From Phaeacidiphilus oryzae TH49 (GTDB taxonomy: Bacteria > Actinomycetota > Actinomycetes > Streptomycetales > Streptomycetaceae), in contig NZ_JQMQ01000005.1 of assembly GCF_000744815.1 (NCBI RefSeq), positions 4,348,055 through 4,412,054 of the forward strand: DNA of 64,000 nucleotides. The letters run 5' to 3'. The position numbers were made by a program, and so were the translations under genes. Position 1 is the stretch's first letter. The number at the start of each line of letters is the position of its first letter. The notes below the pieces were generated by a model that saw nothing but the letters and a program-made list of their open reading frames with translations, searched no databases and was not told where the DNA came from. Positions 55,701 through 62,873 of this stretch are shown here, in pieces.

Positions 55701-56406
55701 TGGAGGCGATCCGGTCGCGGATCTGCCGGGGGTCGATCCGGCGCTGGGTGATGGAGAGGTTGCCGCCCTCGCGCTCCCGCCAGTTGTAGACCGGGGTGGA
55801 GAGGACGTCCACCGCCCTGGCCGCGAAGTGCCCGGGCAGGCTGACCGGGGCGTCCTCGTAGAGGATCCCCTCCGGGTAGCGGAAGTTGTGCCGGTCCCAG
55901 AACTCCCGCCGGTAGACCTTGTTCCAGGCGGTCCGGTCGATGATCAGCTCCGGGCGCTCCCGGAGGTGGGTGCGCAGCGCGGTGGTGGCGAAGGCCTTGC
56001 GGTGCAGCGCGGACGGGACGGCGCCGACCGAGCGGAAGCGCATCACGTTGCCGGAGGCGAAGTCGGAGCCGGTTTCGTCCAGGGTGTCCGTCATCAGCCG
56101 GTAGGCGTCCGGTGGCACGGTGTCGTCGCTGTCCACGAAGGCCAGGTAGCGGGCGTCCGGACGGCAGCGGGCGAAGCCGGCGTTGCGGGCCGCGCCCAGG
56201 CCCTGGTTCTGCTGCCGGTGGAAGCGGAACCGGGGGTCCGCGGCGGCGTACTTCTCCGCGATCGCGGGGCTGCCGTCGGTCGACCCGTCGTCCACCATCA
56301 GGCACTCGAAGTCCTCCATCGTCTGCGCTGCGATGGAGTCGAGGCACTCGGCGAGGTACGGCTCGACGTTGTGCACCGGGACGACGATCGAAAGTCGGGT
56401 GGCCAT
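52762..56406 (-). CDS. Bifunctional GT2 glycosyltransferase / TagF-type glycerophosphotransferase
   Basis: A 1214-aa fusion. The N-terminal GT-A domain (1-280) has SIVVPVHNVEPYLAECLDS, CLMVDDGSTDGS, the DxD in AFVDSDDTV and YEDAPVSLPGHFA. A long beta-rich middle (about 380-830) contains a GPEGA repeat. The C-terminal CDP-glycerol:polyglycerophosphate transferase domain (about 850-1210) has FDNFKGGPYGDSPWAI, QTWHGTPLKRIGFDF, SGYPRNDLLY, VVLYAPTWREDRRRF, HTHVV and VLVTDYSSLMFDF. It probably builds a glycosylated teichoic-acid-like polyol-phosphate polymer. ATG 56406 has a weak AAGGG site. It is the upstream partner of the GT4 gene. Confidence 0.92.
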   Translation of the reverse strand: MATRLSIVVPVHNVEPYLAECLDSIAAQTMEDFECLMVDDGSTDGSPAIAEKYAAADPRFRFHRQQNQGLGAARNAGFARCRPDARYLAFVDSDDTVPPDAYRLMTDTLDETGSDFASGNVMRFRSVGAVPSALHRKAFATTALRTHLRERPELIIDRTAWNKVYRREFWDRHNFRYPEGILYEDAPVSLPGHFAARAVDVLSTPVYNWREREGGNLSITQRRIDPRQIRDRIASIDLVRDFLLRESGARPADAGELLRIYQDNLLNEEILILAKQLPAADEEYRRVYLEQVGALLRRMGPEPIARCLVSTRVKMHLTAEGRLDELLQLFAYEKEFPGGVPVGGALRARAAYPFLAGRSALPPAVARLDRELVLRTRLDAAVWAGETLRLEGRAYTKYLGARRKSSTPKAVLLREQGSRRTLLLRARSTRHPSATAESGQSLVSCAWAGFETALDVRRLRRGGRWVEGTWRVTVAAVSGGRPARSRLKAGAKGSGAYPPAHWVAPDVRIVPQIKDQHLYLAVERVRVRLAAVRLAGDGTEGFLLDLALAGELPSEGAVLVLTQANSGRRIEAALEPAPTTGPEGAPGPEGASGPEGAPGPEGTRGFTARIPAAALTAARGLGLTRLGWNTRLHLADGSDLPVVVDERADCASVQLPLPPGTLHAKRSPQGYLQLTDQPAAMVLHSVSARTRGALELELSCPGPRGRLVLQRDWTKEELTVPLPKPGPGGRFAERFQVLLPLHPEPAYEGENLALAPGDWQLLHRPDDPATAGPAGQGAAEDTSEDTPVLAAPALHRSLPVEQTARGARTALDRVGYDRAVLTVHPPLDREADSAYGRRRLQTVDYPAALRRPLREAVLFDNFKGGPYGDSPWAIHREMLDRGLDVEHLWAVRGPHVAMPPSARPVLFGSAEWHEALARSRYVVGSTHFPPWIRRREGQVIVQTWHGTPLKRIGFDFDNAHLAGEDYLSEIEREAPHWSLLLSPNRFSTPLLRRAFRYQGEVLESGYPRNDLLYAADREKTADAVRRRLGLPPDKKVVLYAPTWREDRRRFNGGVALDLCLDLDHARRELGRDHVLLIRPHTHVVEKVPNAGDGFVWDVASYPDVTELFLVADVLVTDYSSLMFDFAHTGRPMLFFTYDLEWYRDILRGFYLDFEREAPGPLLSTSAEVVGALRNLGATSARYADAYAGFRERYCDLDDGRAAARVVDRMLELAR

Positions 56407-56626
56407 CTGCTGCGGGCCCTTCTTGCTGCGGCGAGTATTGGCAGGTCGCGGACGCGGTTCGCCTCGCCTCTCCGAGTGCAACGGTGCGTCGCGGATTGGG
56501 TTGCTCAGCGCCGGGGCGTATCACCCGCGAGCGTGAGCCGGTGGGGGCCGGACTGACCGGCGAACGCTTGTCCCGGACGGTCCTTCCGGACGGTCCTTCC
56601 GGGTGGGCCTCCCAGGTGGTCCGGCG

Positions 56627-58104
56627 CTAGCGCCGGTCCGGGCGGCGCAGCAGCCGGTGCAGCCGCCTGAGCAGCGCTCCGGCGACCGCTCGGGAGCCGC
56701 CGACGTGGAGGACGGCGGAGCCGTCCCCCGCCGGCCGACCCAGACGAGGTGGAGGCCGGGCCTGGGGAGGAGGCGCAGCCGCGGCCGGGGGGCGGGGAGG
56801 CGGCCGCGGACCACCCGCAGGGGCAGGTCCTGGTCGGGCCCGGGGTCCCTGGTCCGGCCGTCGCCGGTGCCTCCGGTGCCTCCCGTGCCGGCGGGGGAGC
56901 GCAGCAGCAGCCGGGGCTCGCTGCGGCCCGGCCGGTCCGGTACCGGCAGCGTTCTGCGGAAGGTCAGTTCGGCGGTGTCCGGCTCGGCGCCGGTCAGCAG
57001 GTCGGCGACCCGGACGCCCTTCGGCAGCCGGACGCCGGTCCGCACGGTCACCTCCAACCGCCGTCCGCCGCGCGGGAGTTCGAGCCGGGTGCCCTCGGCG
57101 CCGGAGTCGCCGGGGCCGAACTGGAAGCGGGCCAGCCGGACCAGGTCGTCGGTCCTGCGCTCGCGGATCAGCGCCAGCCGGAGCCGGCCGAGCGGCGGCA
57201 GCCCGGTCATCCTCCCGTCCGGGAGGAACTCGGCGGCGATCCGCCCGGCCTCCTCGGTGTAGGCCTCCCGGCGCTCCCGCGGCCAGTCCGGGAACCCGGC
57301 CCGGAAGCGGCCCAGCACCTCCTGCTCGGCCCAGCGCCGGAGGAGGGCGTCCCGGCCCGGTCCGGGCTCGGTGTACTGCACCACCGCCCGCAGCGCCTCC
57401 CGCACCACCCCGTAGAACTCCGCCGGCTCCGGCACCTGGTGGGTGAGATGCTCGAACCCCGGGCGGTGCACCAGGTGGTAGCAGTCGTAGTCGCGGACCA
57501 CCGCGATCGACCGGGCGAGGAAGTACGCCGGCACCACCAGCGGCTGCTCCTCGGCCAGTCGCACCCCCTCGGCGAACCGCAGCTTGTGCCGCTCGACCAG
57601 CGAGCGCCGGAAGAGCTTGTGCGCGGTCAACGACCAGACGGCATGGGTGGAGTGGACGTCCCCGACCTCGGCCCCCCTGGCGAACGGCCTGGTCGGCGCC
57701 TTGCGGCCGACCCCGCGGATCCGGCCGAGCACGACGTCGGACCCGTGCCGCTCGGCCGCCGCCACCATCCGCTCCAGGCCCTCGTCGCCGAGGTAGTCGT
57801 CGGGGTCGGCGAAGAACAGGTACTCGCCCGCGGCCAGTTCGATCGCGCGGTTGCGCGGGCCGCCGGGCGCACCGGAGTTGGGCTGATGGAGCACCCGGAT
57901 CCGGCCCGGGTGGCGGGCGGCCCAGTCGTCCAGGAGCTCGCCGCTGCCGTCGGTCGAACCGTCGTCCACGGCCAGCACCTCGATCCGCTCGAAGCCGAGG
58001 GACTGTCGGACGATCGACGCCAGGCACTCGCCGAGGTGCTCGGCGGCGTTGTAGACCGGGACGACGACGCTGACCGTCGGCGGTCTCGGGGGGTTCACGG
58101 TCAT
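56627..58104 (-). CDS. GT2 family glycosyltransferase, apparent C-terminal frameshift
   Basis: A GT-A enzyme of about 492 residues if repaired. VSVVVPVYNAAEHLGECLAS, VLAVDDGSTDGSGELLDDW, the DxD in FADPDDYLG and RNRAIELAAGEY are intact, with HTH-free helical and beta C-terminal parts. After GLHLVWVGR (near 56735) the frame changes: the natural-looking ending AGDGSAVLHVGGSRAVAG and its RRLHRLLRRPDRR tail is in another frame and stops at 56627, while the uninterrupted frame runs on to 56521 with non-coding composition. One missing G in the CGGGGG stretch (about 56725-56732) explains it. ATG 58104 overlaps the upstream stop. The catalytic domain is unaffected. Confidence 0.85.
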
Positions 58105-59663
58105 GGTCGGACCGGCCTTCTGGTGCGGAGGAGCGGAAGGGCGAGGACGCCGAGGAAGACCGGCGGCAGCATGTACCGGGCCAGCGGCGCGGGGTTGGCG
58201 GCCAGCACGGAGAGCTGGAGTCCGGCCGTCAGGGCGATCACCACGGCGCCGGTCCGCCATCCGCGCCGCCGGGCGAGGGCCCAGCCGACCGCGTACGCGG
58301 CATAGCACCACAGGGCGCCCCGCCAGAGCAGCCACTGGGTCTGCCGGGCGGTGCTCAACTCGTAGGACCAGACGGCGAGTCGGTGGAGCGTACGGTCGAC
58401 GGGCCGGGGCGTCAGCGCCGCTCGGTAGCGGCTGTGCCGCATGCTGCTCCAGTCGGCCCAGCCGAAGAGGTCGGCGGGGACCACCGGGGAGGAGATCATC
58501 GTCTGGCCGTCCCGCGCGGCCGGGCCGGGCCAGATGCCCCAGCCGATCTGAGCACGGCAGAGGTGGCCCTGGGCCACCGCCTGCGGGGTGCGCTCCAGTA
58601 CCCGCCACCAGATCCGCATCAGCTGGTCGTTGCGGGCCCCGGCGGCCGCCCGGTCGAAGGGCGCGGCCATGGTGTCGTCCACGTCCCAGCAGTCGGCGCC
58701 CCGGCCGCCCCAGTGCGAGAGCGGGGCGACCTCGGCCATCACCCGCCGGTCGGCCGCGGTGAAGGTCTGCGGGTACTCGCCGTAGGCGACCGCGATGTCG
58801 GCGTAGTTGAAGGCGTACAGCTGGTCGGTGCGCGGCATCTGGATGCCCACCGCCGGGTACACCGCGAACTGGAGGACCAGGTAGACGGCGGTCGCCGCGG
58901 CCACCGCGGCGGCCACCCAGCGGCGCATCAGCGGCAGCCCCGCGATCAGCAGCGGCGCCGCCGCCAGCACCACCAGCACGCTGTTGTTGCGGAACAGCGC
59001 GAGGCCGAGGAAGCCCGCCTGGAGGAGGGCCAGCCGGCGCCAGAAGCCGGCGTCCCGCACCCCCGCCCGGCCGTCCAGGACGCGGGCCAGCAGCCGCAGC
59101 GCGGCGGCGAAGGAGAGGACGGCGGACAGCGTGAACGCCGAGTCCTTCCAGACGAAGACCGGCAGTGTGCCGGTGGCCGGCAGCAGCACCAGGGCCAGCG
59201 CCGCCGCGGCCGAGTGGCGGCCGCGGGCGCCGAGGTCCCTCAGTGCCACGCAGGTGTAGGCCAGCACCGCGGCCGCGGCGACGACCTGGGCCAGGGTCAG
59301 CGGCCAGAGACCACCGGACAGCCGGATGGCGGCCCAGACCAGGCAGTTGTAGAGCACCGAGTGGTTGTCCATCCAGTGCCCGGTGGTGACCTGCCAGGTG
59401 TAGGCGACCGAGTCGTAGCTGAGCAGCCCCGGGAAGAACGCCGCCCACCAGCCGAGGAGGACGGCCAGGGTGCCGAGGAAGACGGCGGCGGGCAGCCGCC
59501 GCGCGGGCGCCGGCAGGCGGCGCTCCAGGCCCTCCCGCAGGCGGCGCGGACCGCCTGCGGGGGCCTTTCCGCGCTGCCCGGCGGACGGTCGCTCCGGTGG
59601 GGCGGTGGCGCGCGGGATCAGGACACTGTCCCTGAGGCGGGTGAAGCGGGGGCTGAGGCTCAT
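58101..59663 (-). CDS. Polytopic membrane protein, GT-C glycosyltransferase-like (DUF6020-type)
   Basis: A 520-aa protein with about ten predicted helices (AAVFLGTLAVLLGWWAAFFPG, AALALVLLPATGTLPVF and others). PGLLSYDSVAYTWQVTTGHW in the first outer loop has an acidic YDS pair as in GT-C enzymes, and VFVWKDSAFT is a second conserved spot (KD) seen in DUF6020-type proteins. A large extracellular loop (about 310-420) has YAFNYADIAVAYGEYP. ATG 59663 follows AGGAGAG. It is coupled to the GT2 gene by ATGA. Probably adds or flips a lipid-linked sugar at the outer face; the substrate is unknown. Confidence 0.78.
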   Translation of the reverse strand: MSLSPRFTRLRDSVLIPRATAPPERPSAGQRGKAPAGGPRRLREGLERRLPAPARRLPAAVFLGTLAVLLGWWAAFFPGLLSYDSVAYTWQVTTGHWMDNHSVLYNCLVWAAIRLSGGLWPLTLAQVVAAAAVLAYTCVALRDLGARGRHSAAAALALVLLPATGTLPVFVWKDSAFTLSAVLSFAAALRLLARVLDGRAGVRDAGFWRRLALLQAGFLGLALFRNNSVLVVLAAAPLLIAGLPLMRRWVAAAVAAATAVYLVLQFAVYPAVGIQMPRTDQLYAFNYADIAVAYGEYPQTFTAADRRVMAEVAPLSHWGGRGADCWDVDDTMAAPFDRAAAGARNDQLMRIWWRVLERTPQAVAQGHLCRAQIGWGIWPGPAARDGQTMISSPVVPADLFGWADWSSMRHSRYRAALTPRPVDRTLHRLAVWSYELSTARQTQWLLWRGALWCYAAYAVGWALARRRGWRTGAVVIALTAGLQLSVLAANPAPLARYMLPPVFLGVLALPLLRTRRPVRP

Positions 59664-59882
59664 ACGACTCTCCTCTGGCGCCGAGGCGCCGAGGCGGAAA
59701 AGGCGGCAGGGCGGGAGGCGAAAGGCGGCCCTCCGGCCAGCGGCTTCAACGGGGGACCGGTGGCGGAAGGTTGCGGCGGGCACGGCCCGATCACCCGGAT
59801 GAGCGAACCCCGCGCGTCCGACCCGGGCGGGGCTCGTTGTAGTCCTTCGGACCACACCGCCGCCAGGAAGGGTCGGGCCGCT
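59664..59882. other. Divergent intergenic region within the wall-polymer cluster
   Basis: 219 bp separate the minus-strand DUF6020-type gene from the plus-strand DUF2304 gene and must hold both promoters. I could not assign convincing -10/-35 pairs. AGGAAGGG (59866-59873) is the ribosome site of the DUF2304 gene. Confidence 0.3.
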
Positions 59883-60260
59883 GTGCAACTCTCCGTCCTC
59901 ACCTCGGTCACCAGCGTGGTGATCGTGCTGTGCATCCTCGAACTGCTGCGCCGCCAACAGCTGCGGGAGAAGTACGCCGTGGTCTGGCTGCTGATCGGCC
60001 TGGCCGTGATGCCGCTCGGCTTCGATCCCTCGCTGCTGGACTCGGTGGCCGGCGCGATGGGCGTCGCCTCCGGGGCGAGCCTGGTGCTGTTCTCCGGATT
60101 CGTGCTGATCCTGCTGGTCAGCCTGCATCTGAGCTGGGAGACCAGCCGGCTGGAGGCGGAGACCAGGTCGCTCGCCGAGGAGGTGGCGCTGCTCCGCACC
60201 GAGCTGGCCGAGGTCCGGCGGACCGCGGCCGGGGACGCCCCGGTGGGGACGGTCCGGTGA
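59883..60260 (+). CDS. DUF2304 family membrane protein
   Basis: A 125-aa protein with three predicted helices: VLTSVTSVVIVLCILELLRR, KYAVVWLLIGLAVMPLGF and GASLVLFSGFVLILLVSLHL. A C-terminal coiled coil follows (ETSRLEAETRSLAEEVALLRTE). REKYAVVWLL is the DUF2304 signature. GTG 59883 follows AGGAAGGG by 9 nt. Its TGA overlaps the GTG of the next GT2 gene. DUF2304 proteins regularly accompany polyprenyl-phosphate glycosyltransferases and may anchor them or help flip the product. Confidence 0.9.
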   Translation: MQLSVLTSVTSVVIVLCILELLRRQQLREKYAVVWLLIGLAVMPLGFDPSLLDSVAGAMGVASGASLVLFSGFVLILLVSLHLSWETSRLEAETRSLAEEVALLRTELAEVRRTAAGDAPVGTVR

Positions 60261-60973
60261 TCGGCGAGCGGCGGGTGCTGGTCGTCCTCCCGGCCTGGAA
60301 CGAGGCGGAGGGACTGGCGGACGTGCTGGCGGAGCTGGCCGAGCGGCTGCCGGGGGCGGACGCGCTGGTCGTCGACGACGGCTCGACGGACGGCACGGCC
60401 GGGGTCGCCGAGGCGGCGGGGGCGGTGGTGGCCAGGCTGCCGTACAACCTCGGGGTGGGCGGGGCCATGCGGCTCGGCTACCGCTACGCCCACGAGCACG
60501 GTTACGACGTGGCCGTGCAGGTCGACGCCGACGGCCAGCACGATCCCGGCTATGTGCCGGCGCTGCTGCGCGCGCTGGACGCGGGGGCGGACCTGGCGAT
60601 CGGCGCGCGGTTCAGCGGTGAGGGCGCGTACCGGGTGCGCGGGCCGCGGCGGTGGGCGATGCGGCTGCTCTCCGCGGTGCTCTCGCGGATCGCGGGGACC
60701 CGGCTGACCGACACCACCTCAGGGTTCCGGGCCTGCAACCGGCGCACCATCGAGCTGTTCGCGCGGTGGTATCCGGTCGAGTACCTGGGCGACACGGTGG
60801 AGAGCACGGTCGGCGCGGTGCGCTGCGGGTTGACGGTCCGTCAGGTGCCGGTGGCGATGCGCCCGCGTACCACCGGCCGGCCCTCCGCGTCGCCGACGCG
60901 GGCGCTGGTGTACCTGCTGCGCGCGGCGCTGGTGCTCGCGCTGGCGATGGGCCGCCGGGCGCCGGCGGGCTGA
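60257..60973 (+). CDS. GT2 family polyprenyl-phosphate glycosyltransferase (DPM1-like)
   Basis: A 238-aa GT-A enzyme of dolichyl-phosphate mannosyltransferase type. VLVVLPAWNEAEGLADVL, LVVDDGSTDGTAGVA, LPYNLGVGGAMRLGYRYA, the DxD in VQVDADGQHDP and DTTSGFRACNRR are present. No membrane helix except a short hydrophobic end (LVYLLRAALVLALAM), consistent with needing the DUF2304 partner. Predicted role: transfer of a sugar from a nucleotide donor to polyprenyl phosphate, giving the donor for nearby GT-C enzymes. The stop lies inside a 17-bp tandem duplication. Confidence 0.9.
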   Translation: MIGERRVLVVLPAWNEAEGLADVLAELAERLPGADALVVDDGSTDGTAGVAEAAGAVVARLPYNLGVGGAMRLGYRYAHEHGYDVAVQVDADGQHDPGYVPALLRALDAGADLAIGARFSGEGAYRVRGPRRWAMRLLSAVLSRIAGTRLTDTTSGFRACNRRTIELFARWYPVEYLGDTVESTVGAVRCGLTVRQVPVAMRPRTTGRPSASPTRALVYLLRAALVLALAMGRRAPAG

Positions 60974-60992
60974 TCGCGCCGGCGGGCTGATC
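60959..60992. repeat. 17-bp tandem duplication at a stop codon
   Basis: GCGCCGGCGGGCTGATC occurs twice in direct tandem (60959-60975, 60976-60992), with a third partial copy at 60993-61002. The TGA in the first unit is the stop of the GT2 gene. Confidence 0.9.
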
Positions 60993-61119
60993 GCGCCGGC
61001 GGCGCCGCCCGGCGGCGACGCGTCACCCGGTTGCCCTACCGAATCGTGTCCTCCGTGGTGGGCGGTCGTTGGAGTGCGGTCGGGCGGGGGGCCGCCCGGC
61101 TGCGCCCGGGGAGGTCCGG

Positions 61120-62775
61120 ATGACCACACTGCTGCCCCGTCAACCGGTCGAGGTCGCGCCGCCCGCCGCGCGTCCCGCGCTGCGGACCCGCTGGTGGCCC
61201 GCCGTGGCGGAGGCGCTGCTCGCGGTCGGCGCCGCCCTCGGCTTCGCCGCCTGGGCGACGACCATCGGCGACAGCCCGGTGCTGAGGGTCGGTCAGGTCA
61301 GCGGGCTGGCCGCGCTGCAGTTCCGGCTGGCCCTCTGCGGAATCGTTTTGCTGGTGGTCGCGGGGCTCGCGGCCGGCGCCGGGGGCCGCCGCCGGGAGTC
61401 CTCCGTCCGCCTCTGCGCCGCCGCCGCGGCCGGCCTCGGCGGCGGAATGCTGGCCGGCGGCGTGGTCTTCGCACTGCACGGCACCAGCTGGCCGCTGCTC
61501 GGTCAGGGCGGGGACAACATCCGGCTGATCGCCTGGACCGACGACGTCCTGCGCACCGGCCGGTTCCACAACGTCTACCCGCCCGGGATCCCCCGCCTCG
61601 CGGCCTGGATCGCCCGCTACGCCGAGCACGACGACGCGAACGCCGCCCTCAAACCGCTCTTCCTCACCGCCTCCGCGCTGGTCGCCCCCGCCGGCTACCT
61701 CGCCTGGCGGACGGTCCTGCCGCCGCTCACCGCGCTGGCCGTCGCGCTGGCCGGCGCCTACGCGCTGAACGCGCCGGAGAAGCCGTACCCGCTGCTGGTG
61801 CTGGTCATGGTGGTGCCGCTGCTCGCCAAGGCGGTGCAGTGGCTGCGGCTCTCGCCCGGCTTCGGCCGGGCCGGGGCGTTCGCCCGGGGAGCCGGCCTGG
61901 GGCTGCCGTTCGGGCTGCTCTTCCTGCTGTACGCGGGCCAGCACGTGTGGTCCTTCCCCGCCTTCGCGGTGCTGCTGCCCGCCGCGCTGCCCTGGCGCTC
62001 CGGACGGGCCGGCCTGCTGCGCGGGGCGCTGCTGCTGGCCGGCCTGGCCGCGGGCTTCCTCGCCGTGGGCGGGGCGTACCTGCGCCAACTGCTGGGCGCC
62101 GCCGGCACCCACGACACCTACTGCTCCGCCTGGACGCTGGCGGACCCGGCGGCCGTGGGCGTCTTCCCGCTGACCGCGGGCCCCTGGCCGCTGCTGCTGG
62201 CGGGCGCCGGGACGGCGATCGCGCTCGGCCTCCGGACACCGGCCGTGAGCGCGGCCCTGGCCTGCTTCGGCGGCGCCTGGCTGCTGCGGTTCTACCTCGC
62301 CCACCGGATGGCCCGGGACGCCGACGTCCACCTCTTCACCCACACCGAGGCCGAGGTGCAGTACACCCTGGTGGTCCTGACGGTGCTGGGCGCCTCGCTC
62401 GCCGTCCGCGAGCTGGTACGGCACTGGGGCGGTGGGCCGGGGAGCGGCAGCCCTGGGGGCGGCGGCCCGGCGGGCGCCGTCGCCGCCCGGGGCGCGGTGG
62501 GGCTGCTCTTCGGCGCGCTGCTCTTCTGCGGGGTCGCCGGGTCCGCGGCGACCGACGCGGTGCTCGCCGTCCACCCGGTGCCCGGGCGGGCCGTGCTGGG
62601 CAACGCGGCCTGGATCGCCCAGCACCTCCGCAACCCCGGCGGCAGCTGCTCCCGCTACGCGGTCGGCGGCCGCTGCGTGACCGCCCCGCGCCGGCCGGTG
62701 CCGCCGCCCTTCGACACCACCGGCCGACTGCGCTGCCCGGACTTCGGGTTCTCCTCCCGGCCGCCCGCCGGCTGA
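61120..62775 (+). CDS. GT-C membrane glycosyltransferase, AftA-like
   Basis: A 551-aa protein with about eleven predicted helices. LHGTSWPLLGQGGDNIRLIA followed by WTDDVL carries the acidic GGDN/TDD pair, and VYPPGIPRLAAW is the YPPxxP motif of the AftA (GT85, galactan arabinofuranosyltransferase) group. KPLFLTASAL and NAPEKPYPLLVLVMVVPL resemble the AftA KP and P-x-Y elements. The C-terminal soluble part is short, with four Cys (CSRYAVGGRC, YCSAW, LRCPDF). ATG 61120 follows GGGGAGG. A paralogue follows at 62874. The acceptor is unknown, since Streptomyces does not make mycobacterial arabinogalactan. Confidence 0.8.
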   Translation: MTTLLPRQPVEVAPPAARPALRTRWWPAVAEALLAVGAALGFAAWATTIGDSPVLRVGQVSGLAALQFRLALCGIVLLVVAGLAAGAGGRRRESSVRLCAAAAAGLGGGMLAGGVVFALHGTSWPLLGQGGDNIRLIAWTDDVLRTGRFHNVYPPGIPRLAAWIARYAEHDDANAALKPLFLTASALVAPAGYLAWRTVLPPLTALAVALAGAYALNAPEKPYPLLVLVMVVPLLAKAVQWLRLSPGFGRAGAFARGAGLGLPFGLLFLLYAGQHVWSFPAFAVLLPAALPWRSGRAGLLRGALLLAGLAAGFLAVGGAYLRQLLGAAGTHDTYCSAWTLADPAAVGVFPLTAGPWPLLLAGAGTAIALGLRTPAVSAALACFGGAWLLRFYLAHRMARDADVHLFTHTEAEVQYTLVVLTVLGASLAVRELVRHWGGGPGSGSPGGGGPAGAVAARGAVGLLFGALLFCGVAGSAATDAVLAVHPVPGRAVLGNAAWIAQHLRNPGGSCSRYAVGGRCVTAPRRPVPPPFDTTGRLRCPDFGFSSRPPAG

Positions 62776-62873
62776 GCCCGCCCGGCCCGCCCGCCCGCTC
62801 CGCTGGGCACGGCGCGCCGGGCGGCCGGGCGCCGGCTTCGCGGCCTTACCTGCGGGGCTTAGGGTCTCCCGTC

